Shown: positions 11,516 to 22,613 of the stretch, in pieces
Position numbering within the stretch: position 1 is the stretch's first letter
Layout of the letters: each line of letters begins with the position of its first letter
Assembly (NCBI GenBank): GCA_013115145.1
Contig: JAAPAO010000505.1
Location: 1-26,598, forward strand
From: Perkinsus chesapeaki
Lineage: Eukaryota > Perkinsozoa > Perkinsida > Perkinsidae
Reading direction: 5' to 3'
DNA: 26,598 nucleotides
Notes under the pieces: generated by a model
Database searches by the model: none
Told to the model about the DNA's origin: nothing
What the model saw: the letters and a program-made list of their open reading frames with translations, nothing else
Made by a program: the position numbers and the translations under genes

Positions 11516-12757
11516 CTTTCAATGGGATATTTTATTTGAGCTTAAGGTGTCTGAATCATGAATTTGGTTTGATAGTGTTAATGAAAGCATCCTGATAAAC
11601 TGGAAAATTTTGACAGATTGCAGGAGCATTGATTTTTGTCACTACCTGTTTGGTGAAGTGTTGAGGTTCTCAAGTGTGGTTGGTAGACATCAGCCATAGG
11701 GGAACATCAAATGCTATAGAAAGTGCGATTACCGTTATTTGATTATGCCCAAGTAGCATAGTTGAACTCCAGTGCGACCCATCACCAACATCATCGAATA
11801 TCATCATGTGGTATACCACTAGAAAGTCACTCTCGAAAGCTGTCGGACGTCGCTCGTTTCGTCGAAATATTCGCCCTCATGAAAAAGTTTTGCCAAAAAT
11901 CGCGGTTTTGGGGTCGCTCTGTATGGAGGAACCCTGATAGTTCCCATCAAACTTTATTTTTCATATCTCCCCCGTATCAATTATAACATACTTTCTATTA
12001 TATCACCGCGCCAGTGAAAGCTTTCCTATCCAGCTTACAATTATATGAGGAAAGTTTGACTGGAAATATTATCGTGAAATTCACGACATAGCTAGCCCAG
12101 GAGACACAGGGCTTCCCGTAGCGCACGGCGCCGCGCTGCGCACCAAGCCCGGCAACCTCTTCCGAAAAGGCTCCTCGCTCCTTCTTGGGAGAGTTGAGAT
12201 CTTTCTTACTTGCAAGTATGCGACCGATGTTGTGTCGGTTGCTGAAAGAGAAGTATCAAACGGCCCGGCCGTTACGGCGGTATTCGGCCCGCAAGCTGTG
12301 CAGTGCTAATCCGTTTATTCAGTTTAACTATTACAATTAAATTGTATAATCGACGAGAAATACCGTAAGTGTCTACACAAGGAATCTTCTTGGAGTCAGT
12401 CTCGCTCCCTGGTCGAAATGAAAGTTACCGAAGTTGTCGAAGTAGGCGTAGGTGTGAAGGCGTGCATTAATTATCACAACTTATGTATATAAACTTTAAC
12501 TTAATTTCTTATATGAAGAAGTTTTAACAATTTTAAACTTCAACGTATACTTTCTTATAGCTCCCAACTTAAGTACACATTATGATAACATCAAGTCTCA
12601 TTGAATAATTAGCATTTATTCATTAGCGGCTGTTAGAGTCTATGAAGTATCAGTGATAGTATACACTCGTCACGATGGTCATGTCACTACAAGGCTTGTA
12701 GTGACATGACCTCGTGGCTTGTAGTACAAGCAACACTGCAGTTATCCACTTTCCGAT
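11516..12757. other. Gene-poor stretch without supported coding sequence
   Basis: About 1.2 kb with no frame that reads as a protein. It holds a G/C-rich palindromic patch around 12117-12145 (GCGCA...TGCGC), an AT-rich segment at about 12470-12560, and a long inverted repeat at its right end that is listed separately. The right part presumably contains the promoter of the LRR gene. Confidence 0.5.
12671..12731. repeat. 22-bp near-perfect inverted repeat followed by a second hairpin
   Basis: The left arm CACGA-T-GGTCATGTCACTACAAG (12671-12693) pairs with CTTGTAGTGACATGACC-TCGTG (12695-12716). There are 22 paired bases, one bulged T and a single-base centre. It is followed at once by GCTTGTA-G-TACAAGC (12717-12731), which reuses the CTTGTA word. 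The element ends 26 bp before the ATG at 12758, so it lies in the 5' leader or core promoter of the LRR gene. Confidence 0.9.
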
Positions 12758-15700
12758 ATGCCTACATTGGAAGAAACAGTCCAACTACTCGAACAAGCGG
12801 AGCATCACGACGCGATTGAAATATGCCTGGCCGATGCCAAACTAGACGACGTGAAAATCGGTGAAGTCCTGTGTCCGGCTATCAATCATAGCAATTGTGA
12901 AGTGAAGGGTGAGCACTAGAAGCAGAGTTTGTTGGTGTTTTCGTGTGAACCTCGCACCATTGACGATGGTCAGTTGGCCATGTCAACGGAGCCCTTGCTG
13001 TGTCAGGATCCTTATCATTAAACGATAATCCTGAACTCACCGATGAAGGCGTTATTCGGCTCTGTTCATCCCTCGAGAAAATAAAGGTGAGATTCTTTGA
13101 ATACATGTATTTTACATAATACTATATTTTATTAACCGATTAGTGATATGTTATCGTAATAATGTATTAAATCTTCTTTTATTTGTCATTCATGCAGTAT
13201 GATTAGTGCCATGGAAGCGTGCGACTGAGTGCTTTCCCGACCCCCTAGGTGGGTCGAGGAACTCACTCAAACGTTCTGTAGGAAATGCAATACAAGATAT
13301 CTAAGAATGTGTGCTGGAGGAGGGCAAAACTATAATATAACATACTATAATAAGGATTGCGAACTTGAAGTTAATTCCTTCTTTCGAACTTTTCTTTTCA
13401 CTGAGGAGTACGAAAGCTCCATCCCGCAACACTTGATATTAACTCACAAATGTATCGCTCACACTTTGCGCGGTCATCTTGCCTCGGACTCTACGTGTTG
13501 GGAAATCCCGCTAAGTCTCACGCAGATTTCCGTCGATGGAATCTCACTAGAAAACTGCAGTCGAGTGCAAGACAGGTCTGGTCGGGTCCTGGCAAAGCTG
13601 ATCAATTGCACAAACTCGGGTACAGTTCCTCACAGTGCGCCCTGGTGGAATGCGTTACAGATTCCTTTACGGTCATGTCGGTGAAAGGAACATCATTACA
13701 CGATGATGGTGTAGCCGACATTCTTATGGCGTTTAGGGAAAAGAAGGTATGGCAGAATCGGATACTTATGGGGAATCTCGGTAGCTCCTAGCCGAGCAGG
13801 ATCATGCTCCGCAATCTCCGACGTTTCAACCGGAACCGCCGCGGCAGGAGAACACATATCTTGAGTTTTCCGCACTGGTGCCTGTCAGCTTCCCCTCCTA
13901 GAGCTCCATCTGGGCGAGCTTGGCATACAAGGAGTAGAGTATCTTATCAGCTATCTCAGCAGTGATCGTGAGCAAGGGAGAGATGAATGGCGTAAAGCGT
14001 CATTGTCTAGTTGCTAAGGAACATCTCACAGTGTTATGCGTTGAAGGAATCATCGCCGTGGAGAATCTGGGAACTCATAAGAAATTTCAGCTAGGGCAGC
14101 GGGAGGTGAGATTCCCGTCGACAGGGTAAATAAATCGTTTGGCGAGTCCATTCCTAACGAAATCGGACCAGAAATGCGAGCTCCACTGAGATGTCAATCT
14201 CTTCACCGGCGCCGCTCTATAATAGATACCATAGATGTGTAAACACTGAGCATATTGCTGTTACAGAGGTTCTGTACCAGTAAGAAATGAACCATATTTC
14301 ACTGATGCAGACGTCGCATAGGAGGCAGTGACTTTGCTGCTCAGGATCCGCGCGAGACGGATACTAGCGGATACGATGGCCAGCATCAATCCACAGAGAC
14401 GATTGAGGCAATCTAGTACAGTTGCGCAGTCGCGAATTGGCTTCTAGGGCGAGGAAGGTGACGAAGATGAAGAGACACAGAAGGCGGAAGCAAGACGGAA
14501 TAAATGGGAGAGCGCCATGTGAGTTACCTATATATGATGATAGGCTCGAGTGCCCATAACAGCTTTACCATCAACCCGCTCTGATAGGGCCTCTATCATA
14601 TAGGGGGCATGAGTTCTGGTGTTCATGCGCATGTAATCGGCGTGATATGTTTCTGAGATGCAGAGGGTGATTCGAAATTTTGTGACGGTGCTCTTGAGAC
14701 ATAATATCCCCGACGAGTGTTGAAAGCAAAATTTCATCGAAATCTTACATGCATCACTCGGAGGGTTCCTACGCGTCATTATACTGTTAGTAAAAATATG
14801 TTACCAAAAGATCAGGAGAGGCCGAAAAGAAGCAGTGTTTTTCTGGTTAGTCGTACAAAGCTGGAATACACTGAAGAGGACATCACAGATGAGATGGAGG
14901 TGATCGATAAACCTGCATCCAAGGGTGGAGCCACTCTGGCTGCAAAACTTCGCCTTGAAGAGCTGTTGAGGAAGCTCCAAGATGCCCTTGAGAAATCCAA
15001 GAAGATACTTGTCATGGTGAGCAGCTGGAGTGAACTTGTTTTAATCGACTGTATGTTTCGACTATCCACGGCGTGTTGCTCTGGAATTTGCTTTCTGACG
15101 GACACTTCATTACTAATTGTAATTTACTATACAGTTGAACTTCTTAATTTTCTAACTGTGAGTGTGTTTCATAAATCTCGTTCGCTATGGGTCTCACCAG
15201 GGCTCATGCAGCTGGCTCGAGTTGAGCTAGTCACTTGTTCCGAATCTAGACAACAGAACAAACCACTCGCACTTGCCGTAGTTCTTGCGATTATGATGCT
15301 CCTCGCCTACGGTTATGTATTTATAATGGAGGAGTCACCGAGCAGCAGCAGCAGTGGGATGGTACCTCCTACGTGTCAAATTGAATTCCCTTCCATGTTT
15401 CTTTCTCTCTATTATATAATACTCAAGCGTATGCTTCGACTGCATTCGGTCAATTTGACCCCCAAATTAGAATTGTTCATTTTTCTTTGTCTTCAATCAT
15501 CGACAGTTGCTGCTATGTACGATGATGTCGCTCCGCTAATACGTACTGTTTGTTTTAGGATGTTCGGTGTGACGACTTTCCATGGATCAGGACTGCCACT
15601 AAGCTCATAGCTGCCGAGCATAAGATTCGTGCGGAAAGAGCCACAGGTCATCTCAGTGTAAGTGCCAACGACTGGCAGTGGCCTGCATCAGTGTGGATCT

Positions 15701-16215
15701 GTTCAGGCGCAGAAGAGATCATCGCATCTAAAGGAGGGTTAGTGGGACTAATAGATGAGGGTCGTCGCAGTCTCGTTTTCAGTTGAACTGAACGATAGGA
15801 GATACTTGGAAGCTCATGTGGTCCCCGCCCTGGCGAAGGCCGTGCGGCTTTGTGAAGAAGAACTTCTTTCTGCCCCCATGTAAGTGTTGCGGCTGTCGAT
15901 CGTGAATAGACACCACAGCATAGAAAGCCTTTAATGATGGCAATGTGGATGTTCTACAAGTCCGCTCTCTGGGAGCCACGTGAGCGGACCCATCCAAGCA
16001 CATGCTCGCTCGGTCGCGTTTCGCAGCGATTTTCAAGATGCAGCTTCACAGTCGTGCAGATCAATAATCAAGAGTACAACTATCAACTTCTAGACGCTCT
16101 CGCTCATACAGTCGACTATTGCGATGATGTATTTCTTGACAGGTCTAATCAGAGACCCGCTGGCGCTCACCAACAACTAGCATTCATCTCCAGTGTTATG
16201 AAAGGACAAGTCTGA
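12758..16215 (+). CDS. Leucine-rich-repeat protein with Dpy-30-like C-terminal motif
   Basis: Twelve exons inferred from GT/AG sites that all agree in phase: 12758-12908, 12974-13086, 13406-13585, 13636-13746, 13904-13967, 14032-14105, 14448-14518, 14791-15016, 15559-15655, 15783-15879, 15924-15979 and 16052-16215, giving about 467 aa. The first half contains degenerate ribonuclease-inhibitor-type LRR units (LSLNDNPELTDEGVIRLC, MSVKGTSLHDDGVADIL, LHLGELGIQGVEYLISYL). A charged linker (EEGDEDEETQKAEARR) and a helical segment rich in K/E follow. Near the C-terminus RRYLEAHVVPALAKAV resembles the Dpy-30 dimerisation helix (YLxxxVVPxLxxxL), with a second helix containing MWMFYKSALWEP. Dpy-30 motifs occur in axonemal and chromatin proteins and dock onto amphipathic helices, so a flagellar role is plausible but inferred. 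The C-terminal six exons are firmer than the exon at 13406, and two adjacent genes remain possible. Confidence 0.62.
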
Positions 16216-17023
16216 ATGATATGCTTGTGCTTCTGTATTATCTCACATGGCCTCGTGAAGTCTCTGTTCGTGTCTATGCATGAGGAGTTGAGTGCATGTG
16301 CTGGCATTAGTTGAACCGCACAAACGAGACCGAGTGGTTGAAGTCACTTTTACCCATAACGCTCCACTAGTATTACTGGATCCCAATATTGGATTTGACA
16401 CCTCACCGTGTTAGGCTAACAATTGGTGTGTATTGCGGGCATGATTAACCGAAGTATAACGAGACCCTACGGAATGCCCGTTTCGCGTGAAAGACGGCCG
16501 TGCTATCACTTAGTAGCTTTTGGGCAGCTGATTTAGGAACGAGGAGGTTCCGGAGTCCAGTGAATTTCGAGCCCTTATGGCTCCTTATCGAGCTTGAACG
16601 AAAATTGCATTGTCTGCGCAAGGCGAATCTGCGCGTGCGTACAGTTTGGGTGCAGAAAAAACTGAGTAAAACACTCGAGCCGGGGATCGAACTTGAGTAT
16701 TGGATCCGAGACAGGTATAGGTCATCGCCGGTGAATGCAAGTACTCTAGGATAGCAGTAGGGCGTTTTCACTTGTGTGAAATGTTTTTTCCACTTTCTTA
16801 TCTTCTTGGACTGGTATCGAACACTCTGTGAGTTGTACTATATCTGGGGTAAAGAGTGAAAAACCGAGGAAAAGGGGGTACCAAAAACAAAGGAACAAAG
16901 GTTACAATCCCAACCCCTCCGTGGGAAAAATACCCCTTCGATTGATGCGGGTGCGGAATCCCAATCCTCGCCTAGAAAAGCACGTCTCCTTAGAAATTTA
17001 TAATTTCTCCTTTTCTGGCTCCA
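16216..17023 (+). other. Intergenic stretch, no convincing gene
   Basis: About 0.8 kb. The longest protein-like frame (about 16500-16754, plus strand) is basic and has no recognisable domain. The frame on the opposite strand is equally open, so neither is called. A purine-rich tract lies at 16850-16910 just before the next gene. Confidence 0.4.
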
Positions 17024-18221
17024 ATGGCACCTAATGCCTCGCCGTATTCAGCAAGTATTTCCTCATCTACAGTTCATGACGACAATATCTACCAAAATAG
17101 ATCTGCATGTCTTAGCAGGATACAAGAGCTTAAAAAGATAAATGAGGTAGAAGGGAAGTCAGTGATGGGCAAGGTTTATTATTATACTGTTATCGATCAC
17201 CTCAGCATACTTTCATTTGCACCCCTTCAACGCCTAAATCGAATTCTGAATGACGAACGAGATTGAAGTACAAATTCCCGTTTAGACAATCGACTTCCAA
17301 AACATTAGTGAGAACAATTTCGAATATATTGATTTAATCTTGGACGTCCATTTCCCAACGAAAAGGTATTGGCGACTGAAGACAAGCTTCCTCGGTTTTT
17401 CTTGCCGTGTACAGTCTATAGGCAGGCTTCTTTTCTGATGTGGTCGTCGGAAATTATCGAACCAACGTTAGAGCAATGAACCCGGCACTGAACTACCACT
17501 ATTGAAAAATCGAAAAAACGTTGATTGAAGTTTCATTTTTGGTCAGCAATTGTCCTATTTTTCAGATCAAGCCGCTGATGGTTAACCGGGGCCATTTGAG
17601 CTCCCGACGATGCATACTGATGGCCGATGCACTCGCCGGTCAAATCGATCAGGAGAGCGCGCGCTCGCATAAGGGGGGTTTTATGGGGCTATCGAATAGA
17701 CAACTGGAAACACTTTTCAAATTAAACTTAAAGTAAGTTACTCTCGCCTGGTTGATAGGGGTATCCCTGTCAGGTACACTTCTTTTGTGGCCAATATCGC
17801 ACTGCGAAAGCTACTGGAGTCGGCCGATGACAGCACGGAGGCAGCTAGGCTACAGGCTCGAGCCAAAACGAGCATGGACGATCTGGAAGAGATTAAATTG
17901 GAAATGTTGAGGAGAGCGGAAGGTGGTGGAATTGAGCAGTCGGCGGAGGTAGTTGGGGACACCAGGGGAGTTGGCGGTGAAACGGGCTGCTCTGGGGATC
18001 ATAGAGGGTGCAACCAGAAGGAATGCATGCGATGTTCGTTCTCGCTATAGGAACCTATTCTTCAGGATTTTCTTTTTCACATCGGAGACTTCCGAGCGAC
18101 GCTAGATAGTAGCTCCCTGCTGAAAAATCTCTCACAGTTGGAAGATATGATAGAATGTGAATTTCGCAAATGCTGCTTGACGAATTGGCGGCGCACGTTT
18201 TCGCTAGTTGCCTTTCAATGA
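17024..18221 (+). CDS. Unknown helical protein, four exons
   Basis: Not recognised. The exon chain is 17024-17173 (or ending at 17146 by an in-phase alternative donor GTAGAA), 17566-17732, 17774-17948 and 18051-18221, with all phases consistent, for about 211-220 aa. The intron 17733-17773 is only 41 nt with a clear GTAAGT donor and CAG acceptor. The product looks soluble and helical: a Ser-rich start, a polar segment with RIQELKKINE, a mid region with MADALAGQID, a strongly charged helix (MDDLEEIKLEMLRRA) and an acidic, Cys-containing C-terminal helix. No signal peptide or membrane span is apparent. The gene sits on the same strand as its neighbours without overlap. Function is unknown. Confidence 0.55.
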
Positions 18222-18612
18222 AGGCAATATGTATAGGGGGAAACCTCGCGTATCAGTTGGAGAGACTGCCAGTCATCTGTAGTTGGTTCAATGCTATTTA
18301 GACAATTGAAGTAAATCAGTAGAGAAGGAGGGACATACAGCGGGTGTTAAGCTTGAGGCGTTTCTTGCTAGAGGAGGGTCATGAAATTGATATACGTGAA
18401 TAGAGGCTCGTTTGAAGAGCAGTGACCATCTTGGAATTGTTCCAGCCTGGAAGAACTTACTGAGAACTGAGAGGCGGAGAGAGAACTGTGACTCCCAAGT
18501 CCTCCGTCGAGTATAATTAACAAGTGTAGTGGAAATTCCAGTCCAAATAGCGATCATAATTTGCCTCCGTCGGATTGCTCGAGTCTCATTTCGAAAACTG
18601 TGCCTGAATTAG
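18222..18612. other. Stretch with no supported coding sequence
   Basis: About 0.39 kb between the unknown gene and the following exon. It may contain upstream exons of the next gene, because that exon opens at an AG rather than at an ATG, but I could not identify one. A short inverted repeat (GTGCCTGAATTAGGCAC) lies at 18600-18616. Confidence 0.35.
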
Positions 18613-19041
18613 GCACAGCACGTAGCGGCATCGGTGTCGAACGGAATAAGGCCCTCCGAGGAGAAATGTGAACAAGATGATTTCGAGAGAAAATTGGCGG
18701 AGCGAATGGCGGCGTTGCGGAGCAGTGCGTCAGCAGCGGAGCAAGAAGAAACGAAAGCACACCGGGAAATTGCGGCTCCTCAGAGGGAGACTAAGTTGCG
18801 GAATGCGTATCCGGATTTGAGCGGCACAGTGGAGACGAAACCAATAGGTCGACGAGGGTATCCTGAGGTCGAAGGAAGTGCAAATGGAGCTGGCTTCGGG
18901 AGGCCTAAGACGGATGTATTAACCGCCGGTGAGCGGATGTTGAATGGTAATGTTAAATATGATGGATTCTTACTGAGGGATGAAGTGAAGTATTTGGCTT
19001 CAGCTGATTTGGTGGACAAATTCAAGCAAGTTGCAGCGTAA
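18613..19041 (+). CDS. 3' exon of an unknown polar protein
   Basis: The frame is open from an AG acceptor (18611-18612) to the TAA at 19039-19041 and encodes about 142 residues. The first in-frame ATG is at 18706, so either this is a terminal exon whose upstream exon I cannot find, or translation starts there. Composition is clearly protein-like: a helical, charged, Ala/Glu-rich N-terminal half (FERKLAERMAALRSS), a Gly/Pro-rich middle (SANGAGFGRPKTD) and a C-terminal helix (LLRDEVKYLASADLVDKF). The family is not recognised. A 42-bp tandem repeat begins 35 bp after the stop, probably within the 3' untranslated region. Confidence 0.55.
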   Translation, partial: AQHVAASVSNGIRPSEEKCEQDDFERKLAERMAALRSSASAAEQEETKAHREIAAPQRETKLRNAYPDLSGTVETKPIGRRGYPEVEGSANGAGFGRPKTDVLTAGERMLNGNVKYDGFLLRDEVKYLASADLVDKFKQVAA

Positions 19042-19075
19042 TATATAAGGGAAGGAGGATCTTGGGGGCATGGAA

Positions 19076-19316
19076 AATATTTATAGTGCGCATAGAGGGT
19101 ATCTTTAGGGAATGGCGAATATTTATAGTGCGCATAGAGGGTATCTTTAGAGAATGACGGATATTTATACTGCGCATAGAGGGTATCTTCAGGGAATGGC
19201 GAATATTTATAGTGCACATAGAGGGTATCTTTAGGGAAAGACGAATATTTATAGTGCGCATAGAGGGTATCTTTAGGGAATGGTGAATATTTATAGTGCG
19301 CATAGAGGGTATCTTT
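19076..19316. repeat. 42-bp minisatellite, about 5.7 copies
   Basis: Tandem units of 42 bp start at 19076, 19118, 19160, 19202, 19244 and 19286; the last is incomplete. Each unit carries the words AATATTTATAGTGCGCATAG and AGGGTATCTTTAGGGAATGG and differs from its neighbours at only a few bases. Because 42 is a multiple of three, open frames run through it on the minus strand; I treat these as artefacts of the repeat period. Confidence 0.95.
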
Positions 19317-19492
19317 CGAAACTGCATGGGATCAATAGTTTAGCTCAAACTGGCTTCACTATCGACACTGCAGAAGATTAGGGATGATATATGCGAACTA
19401 AGCATGTAGCATTCCTAATGACAGAGGACCTTTGAAGGTCCCATCACCGATCGTGATGATGAGGAGATACGGTATAAATTAATTTTTATAAT
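19317..19492. promoter_or_regulatory. Probable promoter and leader of the AMSH-like gene
   Basis: About 175 bp between the minisatellite and the AMSH start codon. The last 30 bp before the ATG are AT-rich (TTAATTTTTATAAT). A hairpin-like pair, CCTTTGAAGG, occurs near 19430. Assignment as promoter rests on position only. Confidence 0.35.
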
Positions 19493-20594
19493 ATGTCTCT
19501 ACGGCAAAACGAGCCATGGAATACATTCCTTTTACAACACCTGACTTCTCTCTATGACCCCCTGTTCCGGTGTGGCACTTGATGCCGGAGAGCTAGAGGA
19601 ATTAGTTTTACAGAGTCACTGGCAAATCTGGAGGACTTCGCTGTAGATACAATACGTCCAGAAATTTGGAGACTTGCGCGATTTTGCTGGGAAAATCGAC
19701 AAGTGGATCCACATATGGATCATCACCAAGTGGGGTGCAGATAACACACTTATTTGTGCCACAGCAGAGTGGAACTTCGGACTCTTGCGAGGCGAGCGAC
19801 GATAGTGACGTCGAAGTAGTAAGAAGGGCCAAAATCTGGAACGGTTGATAGCGGTAATAAAGAGCAGTCTTCCTCTTACTTTGGCGGAGCTGGAGAAAAT
19901 CGAATTCCTGAGAGCTTTGGCTGATTTATAGGAGTCTAAATCTCGTCTCGAGTTGTGTCGAATCTTGTCTGGGGAATCTCTTCTTGGTGGTACTGTTACA
20001 GAAATAAAAGGAATCACAAAAAGGAAAACCGCTACAAGAATAAAGTATCATTAATATGAACCTAACGATATTTGCCTGGGGTTTTATGTCTGTTAAAACC
20101 CATCGCTCTCCATGGCGGGCCTCCAGTAGCGCTGATATCAGTTTGATGCTCGGTACGTGTTCCTTGAAAAGCTTTAGAGGCCCGATTTTAGAGGGACAGT
20201 GTCCACCTGTGGTCTCGCATCGCTTTCGGTCAGTTTTCCCTTTCAGGTGTTGGACTTTGCTTTGAGCAACGGTCTCCTGTGTATCGGTTGGATTCACACT
20301 CACCCCTCTCAAAGCTGTTTCCTTTCTAGCATAGACCTCCATACGTCACTCGGTTACCAAGTTCTCTGTGATGAGGCTTTAGCGATCGTAGTGGCCCCGA
20401 CAGATCCCCAGCATCAGCCATGTGGAGTGTTTCGGCTCACTGAATACGGTATAGCGTATCTTAAAACCTGCAATAGGCGAGGGTTCCACAAGCACAGCGA
20501 TGCTCAGATGCCTTTGTATGAATTGGTAGCGCCGAAGGAATGGTCTATCGTAACCGATTTTGAAACTTGTATTGTTGATCGTCGAGTTCGGTGA
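19493..20594 (+). CDS. AMSH/STAMBP-type JAMM deubiquitinase, catalytic domain only
   Basis: Zinc metalloprotease that in other eukaryotes cleaves Lys63-linked ubiquitin chains at endosomes. Exons 19493-19569, 19647-19818 and 20247-20594 join in phase to 198 aa. The JAMM site is complete: Glu34 in NLETC, His100 and His102 in GWIHTHP, Ser110 and Asp113 in FLSSID. The second zinc site typical of AMSH is also present: His115, Cys158, His164 and His166 in CNRRGFHKH. The block ITHLFVPQQSGTSDSC matches the AMSH insert next to the active site. Human AMSH is 424 aa with an N-terminal MIT domain; here the ATG lies just before the JAMM core, so the MIT, SH3-binding and clathrin-binding regions appear absent. 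Introns are 77 and 428 nt. An undetected upstream exon cannot be excluded, but the start context and phases fit. Confidence 0.92.
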
Positions 20595-20691
20595 CGATAT
20601 TTTGTCAAATCTTTTATCATTGTTATAAAGTTCCTATATAGTATTTTGCATCAGTCTAACAGTTTTTGGTTCAGTCGAGGTTTGATTACCT

Positions 20692-22018
20692 GGAGAGGGG
20701 GCCAAGCCAGCGAAGGTGGGGTGGTATGGATTGCCGTATATCTCAGCATCCGGCAATAATCGGATATCTCTGTGGCCGGGGGAAGGTGTGGAAGTTAATA
20801 CTGTTTTCGGTAGGGATCCGGGCGCTTGTGAGTTTGATGCCCTGAAGGATGCAGCTTTTCCACGGTTAGTGTAGTTCTCACGTATCCTTCGTATTTCCGA
20901 GAACAAATACGTGAATCAAAGTGAATTCTAGTAGCCTTTGTGTCCTACTTTTGCTAATATCAGATGCACTATATAGAGATTTTCCTTCGTTCTGGTGGAG
21001 TTATAGTGTTTTCTGGTTACAAAGACTGAAAACATAAACGTTTACTTCATCCTCCTGTGCATTGTTAATTACTTCACGTATTACTGCTTTTAGTGCTGAA
21101 AGTCCACTCTGAGGAAGGGGTCGTTTTGTCGGAACGCATGAACGGCATCCCCACTTTGAACTGAATTTAAGCAATTCTTTGGCCTTGCCAGAGTAACGCC
21201 TTTAATGTAGTGATTTTTCTCATTTGCATCTCAATGTCATTATCTCTAACTATACCATACACCCCGTCGCGGTTGATATGGAGGCAGGTGGCCTACAGAG
21301 GCTTTGCGGCACAGAGGAAGGTTATGAAGTAGTAGGGGGCTTCGAGATTTACGGTCTCAGGATCTACAGTGCGACCCTACCGTAAGCTCATTTTTCATGC
21401 TGCTCAGACCGCATCCGTCATTGCAGCATTTCACCAAGGAGCAGTTGGATGCATTTCGGGAAGCAAAATTGGAGGAAAGACGAGAACAAATGAGACAAGA
21501 GAGAGCGAAATTTAAACAGTATATGGAAATGGATCAAGAAAGGGAGGTACTGGGGGTCGAACCTGCGTAGCTTCGGACCAGATCCCCATTACTTTCGCTG
21601 AACCTGGGAATTCACGTTTACCCTGATGTTGCGAGTTGACATTCTAGCATATCAGAAAATTGCTACGAGGGAGAAGTTCCACAAAAAGGCGATAAAATGG
21701 CTGGTCATGCCGAGACTGTGTGGAATATTCTGTCCCAATTCTTCTGGTAGAATAAATTTGGTCGCATCAAACTCGGTGCTTACTTGGAGGCGCAGTTGGA
21801 AGTGGTTCGTTCAGGCGGAGAAGAAGCTTGAGGAGAAACCAAGTGAAATCGGGTTCTGGCGAGATTTCCAGATGAGCTTCGTCGAGAATGTCTTGTCGGA
21901 CAAAATGAAGGCAGTTATGATACTGTATGGACTGGATACGAGGAAGAGCGTGCATCATCCCAAGCATCCCCAAATGGCAGAGATAACAGATAAGGTGGGT
22001 AAGGTCGAGATAAACTAG
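20692..22018 (+). CDS. Unknown charged coiled-coil protein (exon chain partly uncertain)
   Basis: Three coding blocks appear to belong together. The first, 20692-20864, is open, with residues such as GWYGLPYISASGNN and EFDALKDAAFPR, and ends at a GTTAGT donor. A short exon may lie at 21299-21320. The second, 21427-21546, encodes a highly charged helix (HFTKEQLDAFREAKLEERRE) between a GCAG acceptor and a GTACTG donor. The third, 21656-22018, starts in phase (KIATREKFHKKAIKWL) and ends at a stop after a helical, Lys/Glu-rich tail. An alternative start is the ATG at 21278, which would exclude the first block. The protein looks soluble and largely alpha-helical. I do not recognise a family, and the 5' end is unresolved. 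Confidence 0.45.
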
Positions 22019-22613
22019 AAAGAATCTTTCGAGCTTAAGAATGGGAAATGCGTGCTGTTCGTGAGAAATAGTGCTCATACTGTGCGCAAGAAAATTTCGC
22101 AACAATTGAGCCTAGGCTGGGTGGTATACGAAGCTGCAACGACCCGTAACCCTGTCTCTTGCAGTTGGGCAGGGAGACGGTTCAGAAATATGTATCGAGC
22201 ATGGTACAAGTCTGAATAGGTGTACTTCTCCCGGTTTTGATTGAGTTTAGGCTTGTACTAGCATTCACAACACTGTGAATTCCACAGTGGCAGACGAATC
22301 TCCCAGAGCTCGGGCGACAACCCCAGCAGCTCGGCTCGAGCAGCACGGGACGAACTTCGTACTATGAACCACCCGTTGAAGTATCCAGAGACTAACCTAG
22401 CTGGAGGAGCTTCCTTGGATATACCTCGGATCCCTCTAGAATCTAGAGACTATACTGAGTGTGGTACACTCAGCCAGATAAACCATCTCTCATTGTGAGA
22501 CTCATACAACTACAGAAGCTGGACCTTGACGAAGCGGAGACTCTGCGCCTCCCCATTCTCAGCCGTATTTACCGAATTCACAGGGAGACTCTCTCTATGC
22601 CGAGACTCAATCT

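Noticed and set aside
13620-13635. Possible 16-nt intron GTACAGTTCCTCACAG
   Set aside because: It would put the following LRR exon in the wrong phase; a 50-nt intron at 13586-13635 with the same acceptor restores the frame.
16669-16720. Sequence GCCGGGGATCGAAC resembling a tRNA T-arm on the minus strand
   Set aside because: The T-stem does not pair on both sides, and no anticodon or acceptor arm can be placed around it.
18780-19327. Two minus-strand open frames with 14-residue repeats
   Set aside because: They are produced by the 42-bp minisatellite period and by antisense of the exon at 18613-19041.
20634-20906. 90-codon minus-strand frame with Pro/Ser-rich sequence
   Set aside because: The plus-strand frame over the same bases reads more like protein and ends at a usable splice donor, so the minus frame is probably its shadow; not fully excluded.
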